Source of the DNA: Siderastrea radians
Taxonomy: Eukaryota > Cnidaria > Anthozoa > Scleractinia > Rhizangiidae
Length of the DNA: 64,000 bases
Reading direction: 5' to 3'
NCBI GenBank assembly: GCA_964017195.1
Contig: OZ024894.1
Location: 37,519,865-37,583,864, forward strand
Position numbers and translations under genes: made by a program. The first letter of the stretch is position 1; each line of letters opens with the position of its first letter. The notes beneath the pieces are model-generated. The model was given only the letters and a program-made list of their open reading frames with translations. It was not told the origin of the DNA and searched no databases. Positions 21,670-36,200 of the stretch are shown one piece after another.

Positions 21670-24297
21670 TGTCCGAATGAGATCGATGATGAAATTGCCC
21701 ACTGTAACTGCAAACCAACCAAACTCTGTGACTTATGTACAGTTTCAGTGGTAAACTGTGGTTGCGGCGTTTTGCATTACAAATGGCACATGTGACACAA
21801 GAATAGTTGGGAGAGGGGTGGGTAAGTGTCATTCCAGCAAAATGTTGGTGGAACGGTTCTTGGTGTGTAAAATATAATACACTCGAGTGACTTTTCTCAT
21901 TGAAAGACGAAGTTATCACACCAAAACGATACCCTAATTACTGTTAAAAGAGAGAGAACGTACTTGCAACAAATGTAAGGCTTATTTTACGAAGTAATAG
22001 CATTGACTGAGCAAGCTTGAAAACGGATTTTTATTGTCCCAACAGCAAATCAATGAGGCTATAGGGTGCCCTTTTTACCCAAGTGACACAATTCACTCTG
22101 CATTTGAAAATATTTTCTTTCCGTTGAATGCTAATAAATCGCAGTTCCTCACCAGACACTTCGAACTGGAATTCAAGTCACGCGTATAATACGTCATGGC
22201 TAATGAGTAACGCCAACAGTACTCGGCAACAGTACTCAGCAACATTTTCTGCTTTTTCTCGTTCTAGAATAGAAAGAATCCCAGTAAAAGTGGTTCAAAT
22301 GTATCACTCCTATTAGAATAATAGTTTAATCAGGTTTTCCATATCAATGATGCTCGTTTTGGTCGACTTTAGCACAGTACTCGGCATATTTGCACTAAAA
22401 TAAACAAGAGAGGGAATATTTACTTCTTGTCTATAGGTGAGTACTGTTGATAAAATTCGATAGCTAGGGATCATTCGAGACTTTTCAATCTCAGTAAGTT
22501 GAAGAAACTATTGTTAACATATTGCCATAGAAAACAAAAGTAAACCTGAATAACCCGTGTTGTTACGCCTGACAATTTGTGTGAGTATTGTCGCTTTTTT
22601 AGCTGAGTACTGTTAACGCAGTGATAACATAAACGTGTATGTTTCAACGCTCATATAGCGTTCCTCTGTTAAATCAGACTGTTTGTGAAAATAGCAATAT
22701 TGCCTGTCATTGAACAACGCTTTTTTATATCAGTAAGGAAACAGAACCCTATAAACGCATATTTTAGCCCGAAAAGAAAATATGAAAAGATGTCATAAAT
22801 ACCACTTCCTGTATCTTCAATTAATAGTCCGCAAAGTAATGCCGCATGTGATGATAAAATATACTAACTACCCAGGACTATGGCTTGTTTGAGCTATTTC
22901 CGAAACGAGACTGTCTATTTCTACTAGTCAAAGCTTATATTCTAAGCGACAAACGCTCTCTCTTTCAAACTGGTCTATAGACATGTCCGAATGAGATCGA
23001 TGATGAAATTGCCCAGTGTAACTGCAAACCAACCAAACTCTGTGACTTATGTACAGTTTCAGTGGTAAACTGTGGTTGCGGCGTTTTGCATTACAAATGA
23101 CACATGTGACACAAGAATAGTTGGGGGAGGGGTGGGTAAGTGTCATTCCAGCAAAATGTTGGTGGAACGGTTCTTGGTGTGTAAAATATAATACACTCGA
23201 GTGACTTTTCTCATTGAAAGACGAAGTTATCACACCAAAACGATACCCTAATTACTGTTAAAAGAGAGAGAACGTACTTGCAACAAATGTAAGGCTTATT
23301 TTACGAAGTAATAGCATTGACTGAGCAAGCTTGAAAACGGATTTTTATTGTCCCAACAGCAAATCAATGAGGCTATAGGGTGCGCTTTTTACCCAAGTGA
23401 CACAATTCACTCTGCATTTGAAAATATTTTCTTTCCGTTGAATGCTAATAAATCGCAGTTTCTCACCAGACACTTCGAACTGGAATTCAAGTCACGCGTA
23501 TAATACGTCATGGTTAATGAGTAACGCCAACAGTACTCGGCAACAGTACTCAGCAACATTTTCTGCTTTTTCTCGTTCTAGAATAGAAAGAATCCCAGTA
23601 AAAGGGGTTCAAATGTATCACTCCTATTAGAATAATAGTTTAATCAGGTTTTCCATATCAATGATGCTCGTTTTGGTCGACTTTAGCACAGTACTCGGCA
23701 TATTTGCACTAAAATAAACAAGAGAGGGAATATTTACTTCTTGTCTATAGGTGAGTACTGTTGATAAAATTCGATAGCTAGGGATCATTCGAGACTTTTC
23801 AATCTCAGTAAGTTGAAGAAACTATTGTTAACATATTGCCATAGAAAACAAAAGTAAACCTGAATAACCCGTGTTGTTACGCCTGACAATTTGTGTGAGT
23901 ACTGTCGCTTTTTTAGCTGAGCACTGTTAACGCAGTGATAACATAAACGTGTATGTTTCAACGCTCATATAGCGTTCCTCTGTTAAATCAGACTGTTTGT
24001 GAAAATAGCAATATTGCCTGTCATTGGACAACGCTTTTTTATATCAGTAAGGAAACAGAACCCTATAAACGCATATTTTAGCCCGAAAAGAAAATATGAG
24101 AAGATGTCATAAATACCACTTCCTGTATCTTCAATTAACAGTCCGCAAAGTAATGCCGCATGTGATGATAAAATATACTAACTACCCAGGACTATGGCTT
24201 GTTTGAGCTATTTCCGAAACGAGACTGTCTATTTCTACTAGTCAAAGCTTATATTCTAAGCGACAAACGCTCTCTCTTTCAAACTGGTCTATAGACA

Positions 24298-24565
24298 ATT
24301 ATGGCCATTAGACCTTGGGACACTTGGTAATATTTCAGTGAGAAGTAAGAAAATGTAATCTCCACTGTAAGTAAAAGTCTTTTACAGGTTTTATGACTAT
24401 CTGTCCCCCTCCCCACCTCCCCAAACAATGTTGAAGATCAGTCACCAGTTTCAAATCCTAACTTCAACATTGTACAGGGGGGAGGGGGGCGAGGTAAGAG
24501 AATTTTTTAAATGACGCTAACGGGAAGCCATTTGAGCAAAGTGTCCCAAGAATTATGGCCATAGT
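24298..24565. mobile_element. 268 bp MITE inside array (copy 1)
   Basis: Terminal inverted repeats attatggccattag...CTTGGGACACTT and AAGTGTCCCAAGaattatggccatagt enclose an inner hairpin: cctccccacctcccc pairs with a G-rich gggaggggggcgagg, and aacaatgttgaag with cttcaacattgt. The flanking bases gaca and tgtc rejoin exactly as in monomer junctions without the MITE, so no target-site duplication is visible. Confidence 0.8.
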
Positions 24566-27196
24566 TGTCCGAATGAGATCGATGATGAAATTGCCCAGTG
24601 TAACTGAAAACCAACCAAACTCTGTGACTTATGTACAGTTTCAGTGGTAAACTGTGGTTGCGGCGTTTTGCATTACAAATGACACATGTGACACAAGAAT
24701 AGTTGGGGGAGGGGTGGGTAAGTGTCATTCCAGCAAAATGTTGGTGGAACGGTTCTTGGTGTGTAAAATATAATACACTCGAGTGACTTTTCTCATTGAA
24801 AGACGAAGTTATCACACCAAAACGATACCCTAATTACTGTTAAAAGAGAGAGAACGTACTTGCAACAAATGTAAGGCTTATTTTACGAAGTAATAGCATT
24901 GACTGAGCAAGCTTGAAAACGGATTTTTATTGTCCCAACAGCAAATCAATGACGCTATAGGGTGCCCTTTTTACCCAAGTGACACAATTCACTCTGCATT
25001 TGAAAATATTTTCTTTCCGTTGAATGCTAATAAATCGCAGTTCCTCACCAGACCCTTCGAACTGGAATTCAAGTCACGCGTATAATACGTCATGGTTAAT
25101 GAGTAACGCCAACAGTACTCGGCAACAGTACTCAGCAACATTTTCTGCTTTTTCTCGTTCTAGAATAGAAAGAATCCCAGTAAAAGTGGTTCAAATGTAT
25201 CACTCCTATTAGAATAATAGTTTAATCAGGTTTCCCATATCAATGATGCTCGTTTTGGTCGACTTTAGCACAGTACTCGGCATATTTGCACTAAAATAAA
25301 CAAGAGAGGGAATATTTACTTCTTGTCTATAGGTGAGTACTGTTGATAAAATTCGATAGCTAGGGATCATTCGAGACTTTTCAATCTCAGTAAGTTGAAG
25401 AAACTATTGTTAACATATTGCCATAGAAAACAAAAGTAAACCTGAATAACCCGTGTTGTTACGCCTGACAATTTGTGTGAGTACTGTCGCTTTTTTAGCT
25501 GAGTACTGTTAACGCAGTGATAACATAAACGTGTATGTTTCAACGCTCATATAGCGTTCCTCTGTTAAATCAGACTGTTTGTGAAAATAGCAATATTGCC
25601 TGTCATTGAACAACGCTTTTTTATATCAGTAAGGAAACAGAACCCTATAAACGCATATTTTAGCCCGAAAAGAAAATATGAAAAGATGTCATAAATACCA
25701 CTTCCTGTATCTTCAATTAATAGTCCGCAAAGTAATGCCGCATGTGATGATAAAATATACTAACTACCCAGGACTATGGCTTGTTTGAGCTATTTCCGAA
25801 ACGAGACTGTCTATTTCTACTAGTCAAAGCTTATATTCTAAGCGACAAACGCTCTCTCTTTCAAACTGGTCTATAGACATGTCCGAATGAGATCGATGAT
25901 GAAATTGCCCAGTGTAACTGCAAACCAACCAAACTCTGTGACTTATGTACAGTTTCAGTGGTAAACTGTGGTTGCGGCGTTTTGCATTACAAATGACACA
26001 TGTGACACAAGAATAGTTGGGGGAGGGGTGGGTAAGTGTCATTCCAGCAAAATGTTGGTGGAACGGTTCTTGGTGTGTAAAATATAATACACTCGAGTGA
26101 CTTTTCCCATTGAAAGACGAAGTTATCACACCAAAACGATACCCTAATTACTGTTAAAAGAGAGAGAACGTACTTGCAACAAATGTAAGGCTTATTTTAC
26201 GAAGTAATAGCATTGACTGAGCAAGCTTGAAAACGGATTTTTATTGTCCCAACAGCAAATCAATGAGGCTACAGGGTGCCCTTTTTACCCAAGTGACACA
26301 ATTCACTCTGCATTTGAAAATATTTTCTTTCCGTTGAATGCTAATAAATCGCAGTTCCTCACCAGACACTTCGAACTGGAATTCAAGTCACGCGTATAAT
26401 ACGTCATGGTTAATGAGTAACGCCAACAGTACTCGGCAACAGTACTCAGCAACATTTTCTGCTTTTTCTCGTTCTAGAATAGAAAGAATCCCAGTAAAAG
26501 TAGTTCAAATGTATCACTCCTATTAGAATAATAGTTTAATCAGGTTTTCCATATCAATGATGCTCGTTTTGGTCGACTTTAGCACAGTACTCGGCATATT
26601 TGCACTAAAATAAACAAGAGAGGGAATATTTACTTCTTGTCTATAGGTGAGTACTGTTGATAAAATTCGATAGCTAGGGATCATTCGAGACTTTTCAATC
26701 TCAGTAAGTTGAAGAAACTATTGTTAACATATTGCCATAGAAAACAAAAGTAAACCTGAATAACCCGTGTTGTTACGCCTGACAATTTGTGTGAGTACTG
26801 TCGCTTTTTTAGCTGAGTACTGTTAACGCAGTGATAACAACATTAACGTGTATGTTTCAACGCTCATATAGCGTTCCTCTGTTAAATCAGACTGTTTGTG
26901 AAAATAGCAATATTGCCTGTCATTGAACAACGCTTTTTTATATCAGTAAGGAAACAGAACCCTATAAACGCATATTTTAGCCCGAAAAGAAAATATGAAA
27001 AGATGTCATAAATACCACTTCCTGTATCTTCAATTAACAGTCCGCAAAGTAATGCCGCATGTGATGATAAAATATACTAACTACCCAGGACTATGGCTTG
27101 TTTGAGCTATTTCCGAAACGAGACTGTCTATTTCTACTAGTCAAAGCTTATATTCTAAGCGACAAACGCTCTCTCTTTCAAACTGGTCTATAGACA

Positions 27197-27464
27197 ATTA
27201 TGGCCATTAGACCTTGGGACACTTGGTAATATTTCAGTGAGAAGTAAGAAAATGTAATCTCCACTGTAAGTAAAAGTCTTTTACAGGTTTTATGACTATC
27301 TGTCCCCCTCCCCACCTCCCCAAACAATGTTGAAGATCAGTCACCAGTTTCAAATCCTAACTTCAACATTGTACAGGGGGGAGGGGGGCGAGGTAAGAGA
27401 ATTTTTTAAATGACGCTAACGGGAAGCCATTTGAGCAAAGTGTCCCAAGAATTATGGCCATAGT
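27197..27464. mobile_element. MITE inside array (copy 2)
   Basis: Same as 24298-24565, at the same site between monomers. Confidence 0.8.
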
Positions 27465-30095
27465 TGTCCGAATGAGATCGATGATGAAATTGCCCAGTGT
27501 AACTGAAAACCAACCAAACTCTGTGACTTATGTACAGTTTCAGTGGTAAACTGTGGTTGCGGCGTTTTGCATTACAAATGACACATGTGACACAAGAATA
27601 GTTGGGGGAGGGGTGGGTAAGTGTCATTCCAGCAAAATGTTGGTGGAACGGTTCTTGGTGTGTAAAATATAATACACTCGAGTGACTTTTCTCATTGAAA
27701 GACGAAGTTATCACACCAAAACGATACCCTAATTACTGTTAAAAGAGAGAGAACGTACTTGCAACAAATGTAAGGCTTATTTTACGAAGTAATAGCATTG
27801 ACTGAGCAAGCTTGAAAACGGATTTTTATTGTCCCAACAGCAAATCAATGACGCTATAGGGTGCCCTTTTTACCCAAGTGACACAATTCACTCTGCATTT
27901 GAAAATATTTTCTTTCCGTTGAATGCTAATAAATCGCAGTTCCTCACCAGACCCTTCGAACTGGAATTCAAGTCACGCGTATAATACGTCATGGTTAATG
28001 AGTAACGCCAACAGTACTCGGCAACAGTACTCAGCAACATTTTCTGCTTTTTCTCGTTCTAGAATAGAAAGAATCCCAGTAAAAGTAGTTCAAATGTATC
28101 ACTCCTATTAGAATAATAGTTTAATCAGGTTTCCCATATCAATGATGCTCGTTTTGGTCGACTTTAGCACAGTACTCGGCATATTTGCACTAAAATAAAC
28201 AAGAGAGGGAATATTTACTTCTTGTCTATAGGTGAGTACTGTTGATAAAATTCGATAGCTAGGGATCATTCGAGACTTTTCAATCTCAGTAAGTTGAAGA
28301 AACTATTGTTAACATATTGCCATAGAAAACAAAAGTAAACCTGAATAACCCGTGTTGTTACGCCTGACAATTTGTGTGAGTACTGTCGCTTTTTTAGCTG
28401 AGTACTGTTAACGCAGTGATAACATAAACGTGTATGTTTCAACGCTCATATAGCGTTCCTCTGTTAAATCAGACTGTTTGTGAAAATAGCAATATTGCCT
28501 GTCATTGAACAACGCTTTTTTATATCAGTAAGGAAACAGAACCCTATAAACGCATATTTTAGCCCGAAAAGAAAATATGAAAAGATGTCATAAATACCAC
28601 TTCCTGTATCTTCAATTAATAGTCCGCAAAGTAATGCCGCATGTGATGATAAAATATACTAACTACCCAGGACTATGGCTTGTTTGAGCTATTTCCGAAA
28701 CGAGACTGTCTATTTCTACTAGTCAAAGCTTATATTCTAAGCGACAAACGCTCTCTCTTTCAAACTGGTCTATAGACATGTCCGAATGAGATCGATGATG
28801 AAATTGCCCAGTGTAACTGCAAACCAACCAAACTCTGTGACTTATGTACAGTTTCAGTGGTAAACTGTGGTTGCGGCGTTTTGCATTACAAATGACACAT
28901 GTGACACAAGAATAGTTGGGGGAGGGGTGGGTAAGTGTCATTCCAGCAAAATGTTGGTGGAACGGTTCTTGGTGTGTAAAATATAATACACTCGAGTGAC
29001 TTTTCCCATTGAAAGACGAAGTTATCACACCAAAACGATACCCTAATTACTGTTAAAAGAGAGAGAACGTACTTGCAACAAATGTAAGGCTTATTTTACG
29101 AAGTAATAGCATTGACTGAGCAAGCTTGAAAACGGATTTTTATTGTCCCAACAGCAAATCAATGAGGCTACAGGGTGCCCTTTTTACCCAAGTGACACAA
29201 TTCACTCTGCATTTGAAAATATTTTCTTTCCGTTGAATGCTAATAAATCGCAGTTCCTCACCAGACACTTCGAACTGGAATTCAAGTCACGCGTATAATA
29301 CGTCATGGTTAATGAGTAACGCCAACAGTACTCGGCAACAGTACTCAGCAACATTTTCTGCTTTTTCTCGTTCTAGAATAGAAAGAATCCCAGTAAAAGT
29401 AGTTCAAATGTATCACTCCTATTAGAATAATAGTTTAATCAGGTTTTCCATATCAATGATGCTCGTTTTGGTCGACTTTAGCACAGTACTCGGCATATTT
29501 GCACTAAAATAAACAAGAGAGGGAATATTTACTTCTTGTCTATAGGTGAGTACTGTTGATAAAATTCGATAGCTAGGGATCATTCGAGACTTTTCAATCT
29601 CAGTAAGTTGAAGAAACTATTGTTAACATATTGCCATAGAAAACAAAAGTAAACCTGAATAACCCGTGTTGTTACGCCTGACAATTTGTGTGAGTACTGT
29701 CGCTTTTTTAGCTGAGTACTGTTAACGCAGTGATAACAACATTAACGTGTATGTTTCAACGCTCATATAGCGTTCCTCTGTTAAATCAGACTGTTTGTGA
29801 AAATAGCAATATTGCCTGTCATTGAACAACGCTTTTTTATATCAGTAAGGAAACAGAACCCTATAAACGCATATTTTAGCCCGAAAAGAAAATATGAAAA
29901 GATGTCATAAATACCACTTCCTGTATCTTCAATTAATAGTCCGCAAAGTAATGCCGCATGTGATGATAAAATATACTAACTACCCAGGACTATGGCTTGT
30001 TTGAGCTATTTCCGAAACGAGACTGTCTATTTCTACTAGTCAAAGCTTATATTCTAAGCGACAAACGCTCTCTCTTTCAAACTGGTCTATAGACA

Positions 30096-30363
30096 ATTAT
30101 GGCCATTAGACCTTGGGACACTTGGTAATATTTCAGTGAGAAGTAAGAAAATGTAATCTCCACTGTAAGTAAAAGTCTTTTACAGGTTTTATGACTATCT
30201 GTCCCCCTCCCCACCTCCCCAAACAATGTTGAAGATCAGTCACCAGTTTCAAATCCTAACTTCAACATTGTACAGGGGGGAGGGGGGCGAGGTAAGAGAA
30301 TTTTTTAAATGACGCTAACGGGAAGCCATTTGAGCAAAGTGTCCCAAGAATTATGGCCATAGT
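30096..30363. mobile_element. MITE inside array (copy 3)
   Basis: Same as 24298-24565, at the same site between monomers. Confidence 0.8.
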
Positions 30364-32994
30364 TGTCCGAATGAGATCGATGATGAAATTGCCCAGTGTA
30401 ACTGAAAACCAACCAAACTCTGTGACTTATGTACAGTTTCAGTGGTAAACTGTGGTTGCGGCGTTTTGCATTACAAATGACACATGTGACACAAGAATAG
30501 TTGGGGGAGGGGTGGGTAAGTGTCATTCCAGCAAAATGTTGGTGGAACGGTTCTTGGTGTGTAAAATATAATACACTCGAGTGACTTTTCTCATTGAAAG
30601 ACGAAGTTATCACACCAAAACGATACCCTAATTACTGTTAAAAGAGAGAGAACGTACTTGCAACAAATGTAAGGCTTATTTTACGAAGTAATAGCATTGA
30701 CTGAGCAAGCTTGAAAACGGATTTTTATTGTCCCAACAGCAAATCAATGACGCTATAGGGTGCCCTTTTTACCCAAGTGACACAATTCACTCTGCATTTG
30801 AAAATATTTTCTTTCCGTTGAATGCTAATAAATCGCAGTTCCTCACCAGACCCTTCGAACTGGAATTCAAGTCACGCGTATAATACGTCATGGTTAATGA
30901 GTAACGCCAACAGTACTCGGCAACAGTACTCAGCAACATTTTCTGCTTTTTCTCGTTCTAGAATAGAAAGAATCCCAGTAAAAGTGGTTCAAATGTATCA
31001 CTCCTATTAGAATAATAGTTTAATCAGGTTTCCCATATCAATGATGCTCGTTTTGGTCGACTTTAGCACAGTACTCGGCATATTTGCACTAAAATAAACA
31101 AGAGAGGGAATATTTACTTCTTGTCTATAGGTGAGTACTGTTGATAAAATTCGATAGCTAGGGATCATTCGAGACTTTTCAATCTCAGTAAGTTGAAGAA
31201 ACTATTGTTAACATATTGCCATAGAAAACAAAAGTAAACCTGAATAACCCGTGTTGTTACGCCTGACAATTTGTGTGAGTACTGTCGCTTTTTTAGCTGA
31301 GTACTGTTAACGCAGTGATAACATAAACGTGTATGTTTCAACGCTCATATAGCGTTCCTCTGTTAAATCAGACTGTTTGTGAAAATAGCAATATTGCCTG
31401 TCATTGAACAACGCTTTTTTATATCAGTAAGGAAACAGAACCCTATAAACGCATATTTTAGCCCGAAAAGAAAATATGAAAAGATGTCATAAATACCACT
31501 TCCTGTATCTTCAATTAATAGTCCGCAAAGTAATGCCGCATGTGATGATAAAATATACTAACTACCCAGGACTATGGCTTGTTTGAGCTATTTCCGAAAC
31601 GAGACTGTCTATTTCTACTAGTCAAAGCTTATATTCTAAGCGACAAACGCTCTCTCTTTCAAACTGGTCTATAGACATGTCCGAATGAGATCGATGATGA
31701 AATTGCCCAGTGTAACTGCAAACCAACCAAACTCTGTGACTTATGTACAGTTTCAGTGGTAAACTGTGGTTGCGGCGTTTTGCATTACAAATGACACATG
31801 TGACACAAGAATAGTTGGGGGAGGGGTGGGTAAGTGTCATTCCAGCAAAATGTTGGTGGAACGGTTCTTGGTGTGTAAAATATAATACACTCGAGTGACT
31901 TTTCCCATTGAAAGACGAAGTTATCACACCAAAACGATACCCTAATTACTGTTAAAAGAGAGAGAACGTACTTGCAACAAATGTAAGGCTTATTTTACGA
32001 AGTAATAGCATTGACTGAGCAAGCTTGAAAACGGATTTTTATTGTCCCAACAGCAAATCAATGAGGCTACAGGGTGCCCTTTTTACCCAAGTGACACAAT
32101 TCACTCTGCATTTGAAAATATTTTCTTTCCGTTGAATGCTAATAAATCGCAGTTCCTCACCAGACACTTCGAACTGGAATTCAAGTCACGCGTATAATAC
32201 GTCATGGTTAATGAGTAACGCCAACAGTACTCGGCAACAGTACTCAGCAACATTTTCTGCTTTTTCTCGTTCTAGAATAGAAAGAATCCCAGTAAAAGTA
32301 GTTCAAATGTATCACTCCTATTAGAATAATAGTTTAATCAGGTTTTCCATATCAATGATGCTCGTTTTGGTCGACTTTAGCACAGTACTCGGCATATTTG
32401 CACTAAAATAAACAAGAGAGGGAATATTTACTTCTTGTCTATAGGTGAGTACTGTTGATAAAATTCGATAGCTAGGGATCATTCGAGACTTTTCAATCTC
32501 AGTAAGTTGAAGAAACTATTGTTAACATATTGCCATAGAAAACAAAAGTAAACCTGAATAACCCGTGTTGTTACGCCTGACAATTTGTGTGAGTACTGTC
32601 GCTTTTTTAGCTGAGTACTGTTAACGCAGTGATAACAACATTAACGTGTATGTTTCAACGCTCATATAGCGTTCCTCTGTTAAATCAGACTGTTTGTGAA
32701 AATAGCAATATTGCCTGTCATTGAACAACGCTTTTTTATATCAGTAAGGAAACAGAACCCTATAAACGCATATTTTAGCCCGAAAAGAAAATATGAAAAG
32801 ATGTCATAAATACCACTTCCTGTATCTTCAATTAATAGTCCGCAAAGTAATGCCGCATGTGATGATAAAATATACTAACTACCCAGGACTATGGCTTGTT
32901 TGAGCTATTTCCGAAACGAGACTGTCTATTTCTACTAGTCAAAGCTTATATTCTAAGCGACAAACGCTCTCTCTTTCAAACTGGTCTATAGACA

Positions 32995-33262
32995 ATTATG
33001 GCCATTAGACCTTGGGACACTTGGTAATATTTCAGTGAGAAGTAAGAAAATGTAATCTCCACTGTAAGTAAAAGTCTTTTACAGGTTTTATGACTATCTG
33101 TCCCCCTCCCCACCTCCCCAAACAATGTTGAAGATCAGTCACCAGTTTCAAATCCTAACTTCAACATTGTACAGGGGGGAGGGGGGCGAGGTAAGAGAAT
33201 TTTTTAAATGACGCTAACGGGAAGCCATTTGAGCAAAGTGTCCCAAGAATTATGGCCATAGT
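32995..33262. mobile_element. MITE inside array (copy 4)
   Basis: Same as 24298-24565, at the same site between monomers. Confidence 0.8.
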
Positions 33263-36200
33263 TGTCCGAATGAGATCGATGATGAAATTGCCCAGTGTAA
33301 CTGAAAACCAACCAAACTCTGTGACTTATGTACAGTTTCAGTGGTAAACTGTGGTTGCGGCGTTTTGCATTACAAATGACACATGTGACACAAGAATAGT
33401 TGGGGGAGGGGTGGGTAAGTGTCATTCCAGCAAAATGTTGGTGGAACGGTTCTTGGTGTGTAAAATATAATACACTCGAGTGACTTTTCTCATTGAAAGA
33501 CGAAGTTATCACACCAAAACGATACCCTAATTACTGTTAAAAGAGAGAGAACGTACTTGCAACAAATGTAAGGCTTATTTTACGAAGTAATAGCATTGAC
33601 TGAGCAAGCTTGAAAACGGATTTTTATTGTCCCAACAGCAAATCAATGACGCTATAGGGTGCCCTTTTTACCCAAGTGACACAATTCACTCTGCATTTGA
33701 AAATATTTTCTTTCCGTTGAATGCTAATAAATCGCAGTTCCTCACCAGACCCTTCGAACTGGAATTCAAGTCACGCGTATAATACGTCATGGTTAATGAG
33801 TAACGCCAACAGTACTCGGCAACAGTACTCAGCAACATTTTCTGCTTTTTCTCGTTCTAGAATAGAAAGAATCCCAGTAAAAGTGGTTCAAATGTATCAC
33901 TCCTATTAGAATAATAGTTTAATCAGGTTTCCCATATCAATGATGCTCGTTTTGGTCGACTTTAGCACAGTACTCGGCATATTTGCACTAAAATAAACAA
34001 GAGAGGGAATATTTACTTCTTGTCTATAGGTGAGTACTGTTGATAAAATTCGATAGCTAGGGATCATTCGAGACTTTTCAATCTCAGTAAGTTGAAGAAA
34101 CTATTGTTAACATATTGCCATAGAAAACAAAAGTAAACCTGAATAACCCGTGTTGTTACGCCTGACAATTTGTGTGAGTACTGTCGCTTTTTTAGCTGAG
34201 TACTGTTAACGCAGTGATAACATAAACGTGTATGTTTCAACGCTCATATAGCGTTCCTCTGTTAAATCAGACTGTTTGTGAAAATAGCAATATTGCCTGT
34301 CATTGAACAACGCTTTTTTATATCAGTAAGGAAACAGAACCCTATAAACGCATATTTTAGCCCGAAAAGAAAATATGAAAAGATGTCATAAATACCACTT
34401 CCTGTATCTTCAATTAATAGTCCGCAAAGTAATGCCGCATGTGATGATAAAATATACTAACTACCCAGGACTATGGCTTGTTTGAGCTATTTCCGAAACG
34501 AGACTGTCTATTTCTACTAGTCAAAGCTTATATTCTAAGCGACAAACGCTCTCTCTTTCAAACTGGTCTATAGACATGTCCGAATGAGATCGATGATGAA
34601 ATTGCCCAGTGTAACTGCAAACCAACCAAACTCTGTGACTTATGTACAGTTTCAGTGGTAAACTGTGGTTGCGGCGTTTTGCATTACAAATGACACATGT
34701 GACACAAGAATAGTTGGGGGAGGGGTGGGTAAGTGTCATTCCAGCAAAATGTTGGTGGAACGGTTCTTGGTGTGTAAAATATAATACACTCGAGTGACTT
34801 TTCCCATTGAAAGACGAAGTTATCACACCAAAACGATACCCTAATTACTGTTAAAAGAGAGAGAACGTACTTGCAACAAATGTAAGGCTTATTTTACGAA
34901 GTAATAGCATTGACTGAGCAAGCTTGAAAACGGATTTTTATTGTCCCAACAGCAAATCAATGAGGCTACAGGGTGCCCTTTTTACCCAAGTGACACAATT
35001 CACTCTGCATTTGAAAATATTTTCTTTCCGTTGAATGCTAATAAATCGCAGTTCCTCACCAGACACTTCGAACTGGAATTCAAGTCACGCGTATAATACG
35101 TCATGGTTAATGAGTAACGCCAACAGTACTCGGCAACAGTACTCAGCAACATTTTCTGCTTTTTCTCGTTCTAGAATAGAAAGAATCCCAGTAAAAGTAG
35201 TTCAAATGTATCACTCCTATTAGAATAATAGTTTAATCAGGTTTTCCATATCAATGATGCTCGTTTTGGTCGACTTTAGCACAGTACTCGGCATATTTGC
35301 ACTAAAATAAACAAGAGAGGGAATATTTACTTCTTGTCTATAGGTGAGTACTGTTGATAAAATTCGATAGCTAGGGATCATTCGAGACTTTTCAATCTCA
35401 GTAAGTTGAAGAAACTATTGTTAACATATTGCCATAGAAAACAAAAGTAAACCTGAATAACCCGTGTTGTTACGCCTGACAATTTGTGTGAGTACTGTCG
35501 CTTTTTTAGCTGAGTACTGTTAACGCAGTGATAACAACATTAACGTGTATGTTTCAACGCTCATATAGCGTTCCTCTGTTAAATCAGACTGTTTGTGAAA
35601 ATAGCAATATTGCCTGTCATTGAACAACGCTTTTTTATATCAGTAAGGAAACAGAACCCTATAAACGCATATTTTAGCCCGAAAAGAAATTATGAAAAGA
35701 TGTCATAAATACCACTTCCTGTATCTTCAATTAATAGTCCGCAAAGTAATGCCGCATGTGATGATAAAATATACTAACTACCCAGGACTATGGCTTGTTT
35801 GAGCTATTTCCGAAACGAGACTGTCTATTTCTACTAGTCAAAGCTTATATTCTAAGCGACAAACGCTCTCTCTTTCAAACTGGTCTATAGACATGTCCGA
35901 ATGAGATCGATGATGAAATTGCCCAGTGTAACTGCAAACCAACCAAACTCTGTGGCTTATGTACAGTTTCAGTGGTAAACTGTGGTTGCGGCGTTTTGCA
36001 TTACAAATGACACATGTGACACAAGAATAGTTGGGGGAGGGGTGGGTAAGTGTCATTCCAGCAAAATGTTGGTGGAACGGTTCTTGGTGTGTAAAATATA
36101 ATACACTCGAGTGACTTTTCCCATTGAAAGACGAAGTTATCACACCAAAACGATACCCTAATTACTGTTAAAAGAGAGAGAACGTACTTGCAACAAATGT

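Noticed and set aside
22928..23233. Recurrent 101-104 codon minus-strand frames and 62-codon plus-strand frames in the array
   Set aside because: They are repeated with the monomer, show no coding-type substitution pattern that I can see, and the C-termini change when the MITE is present.
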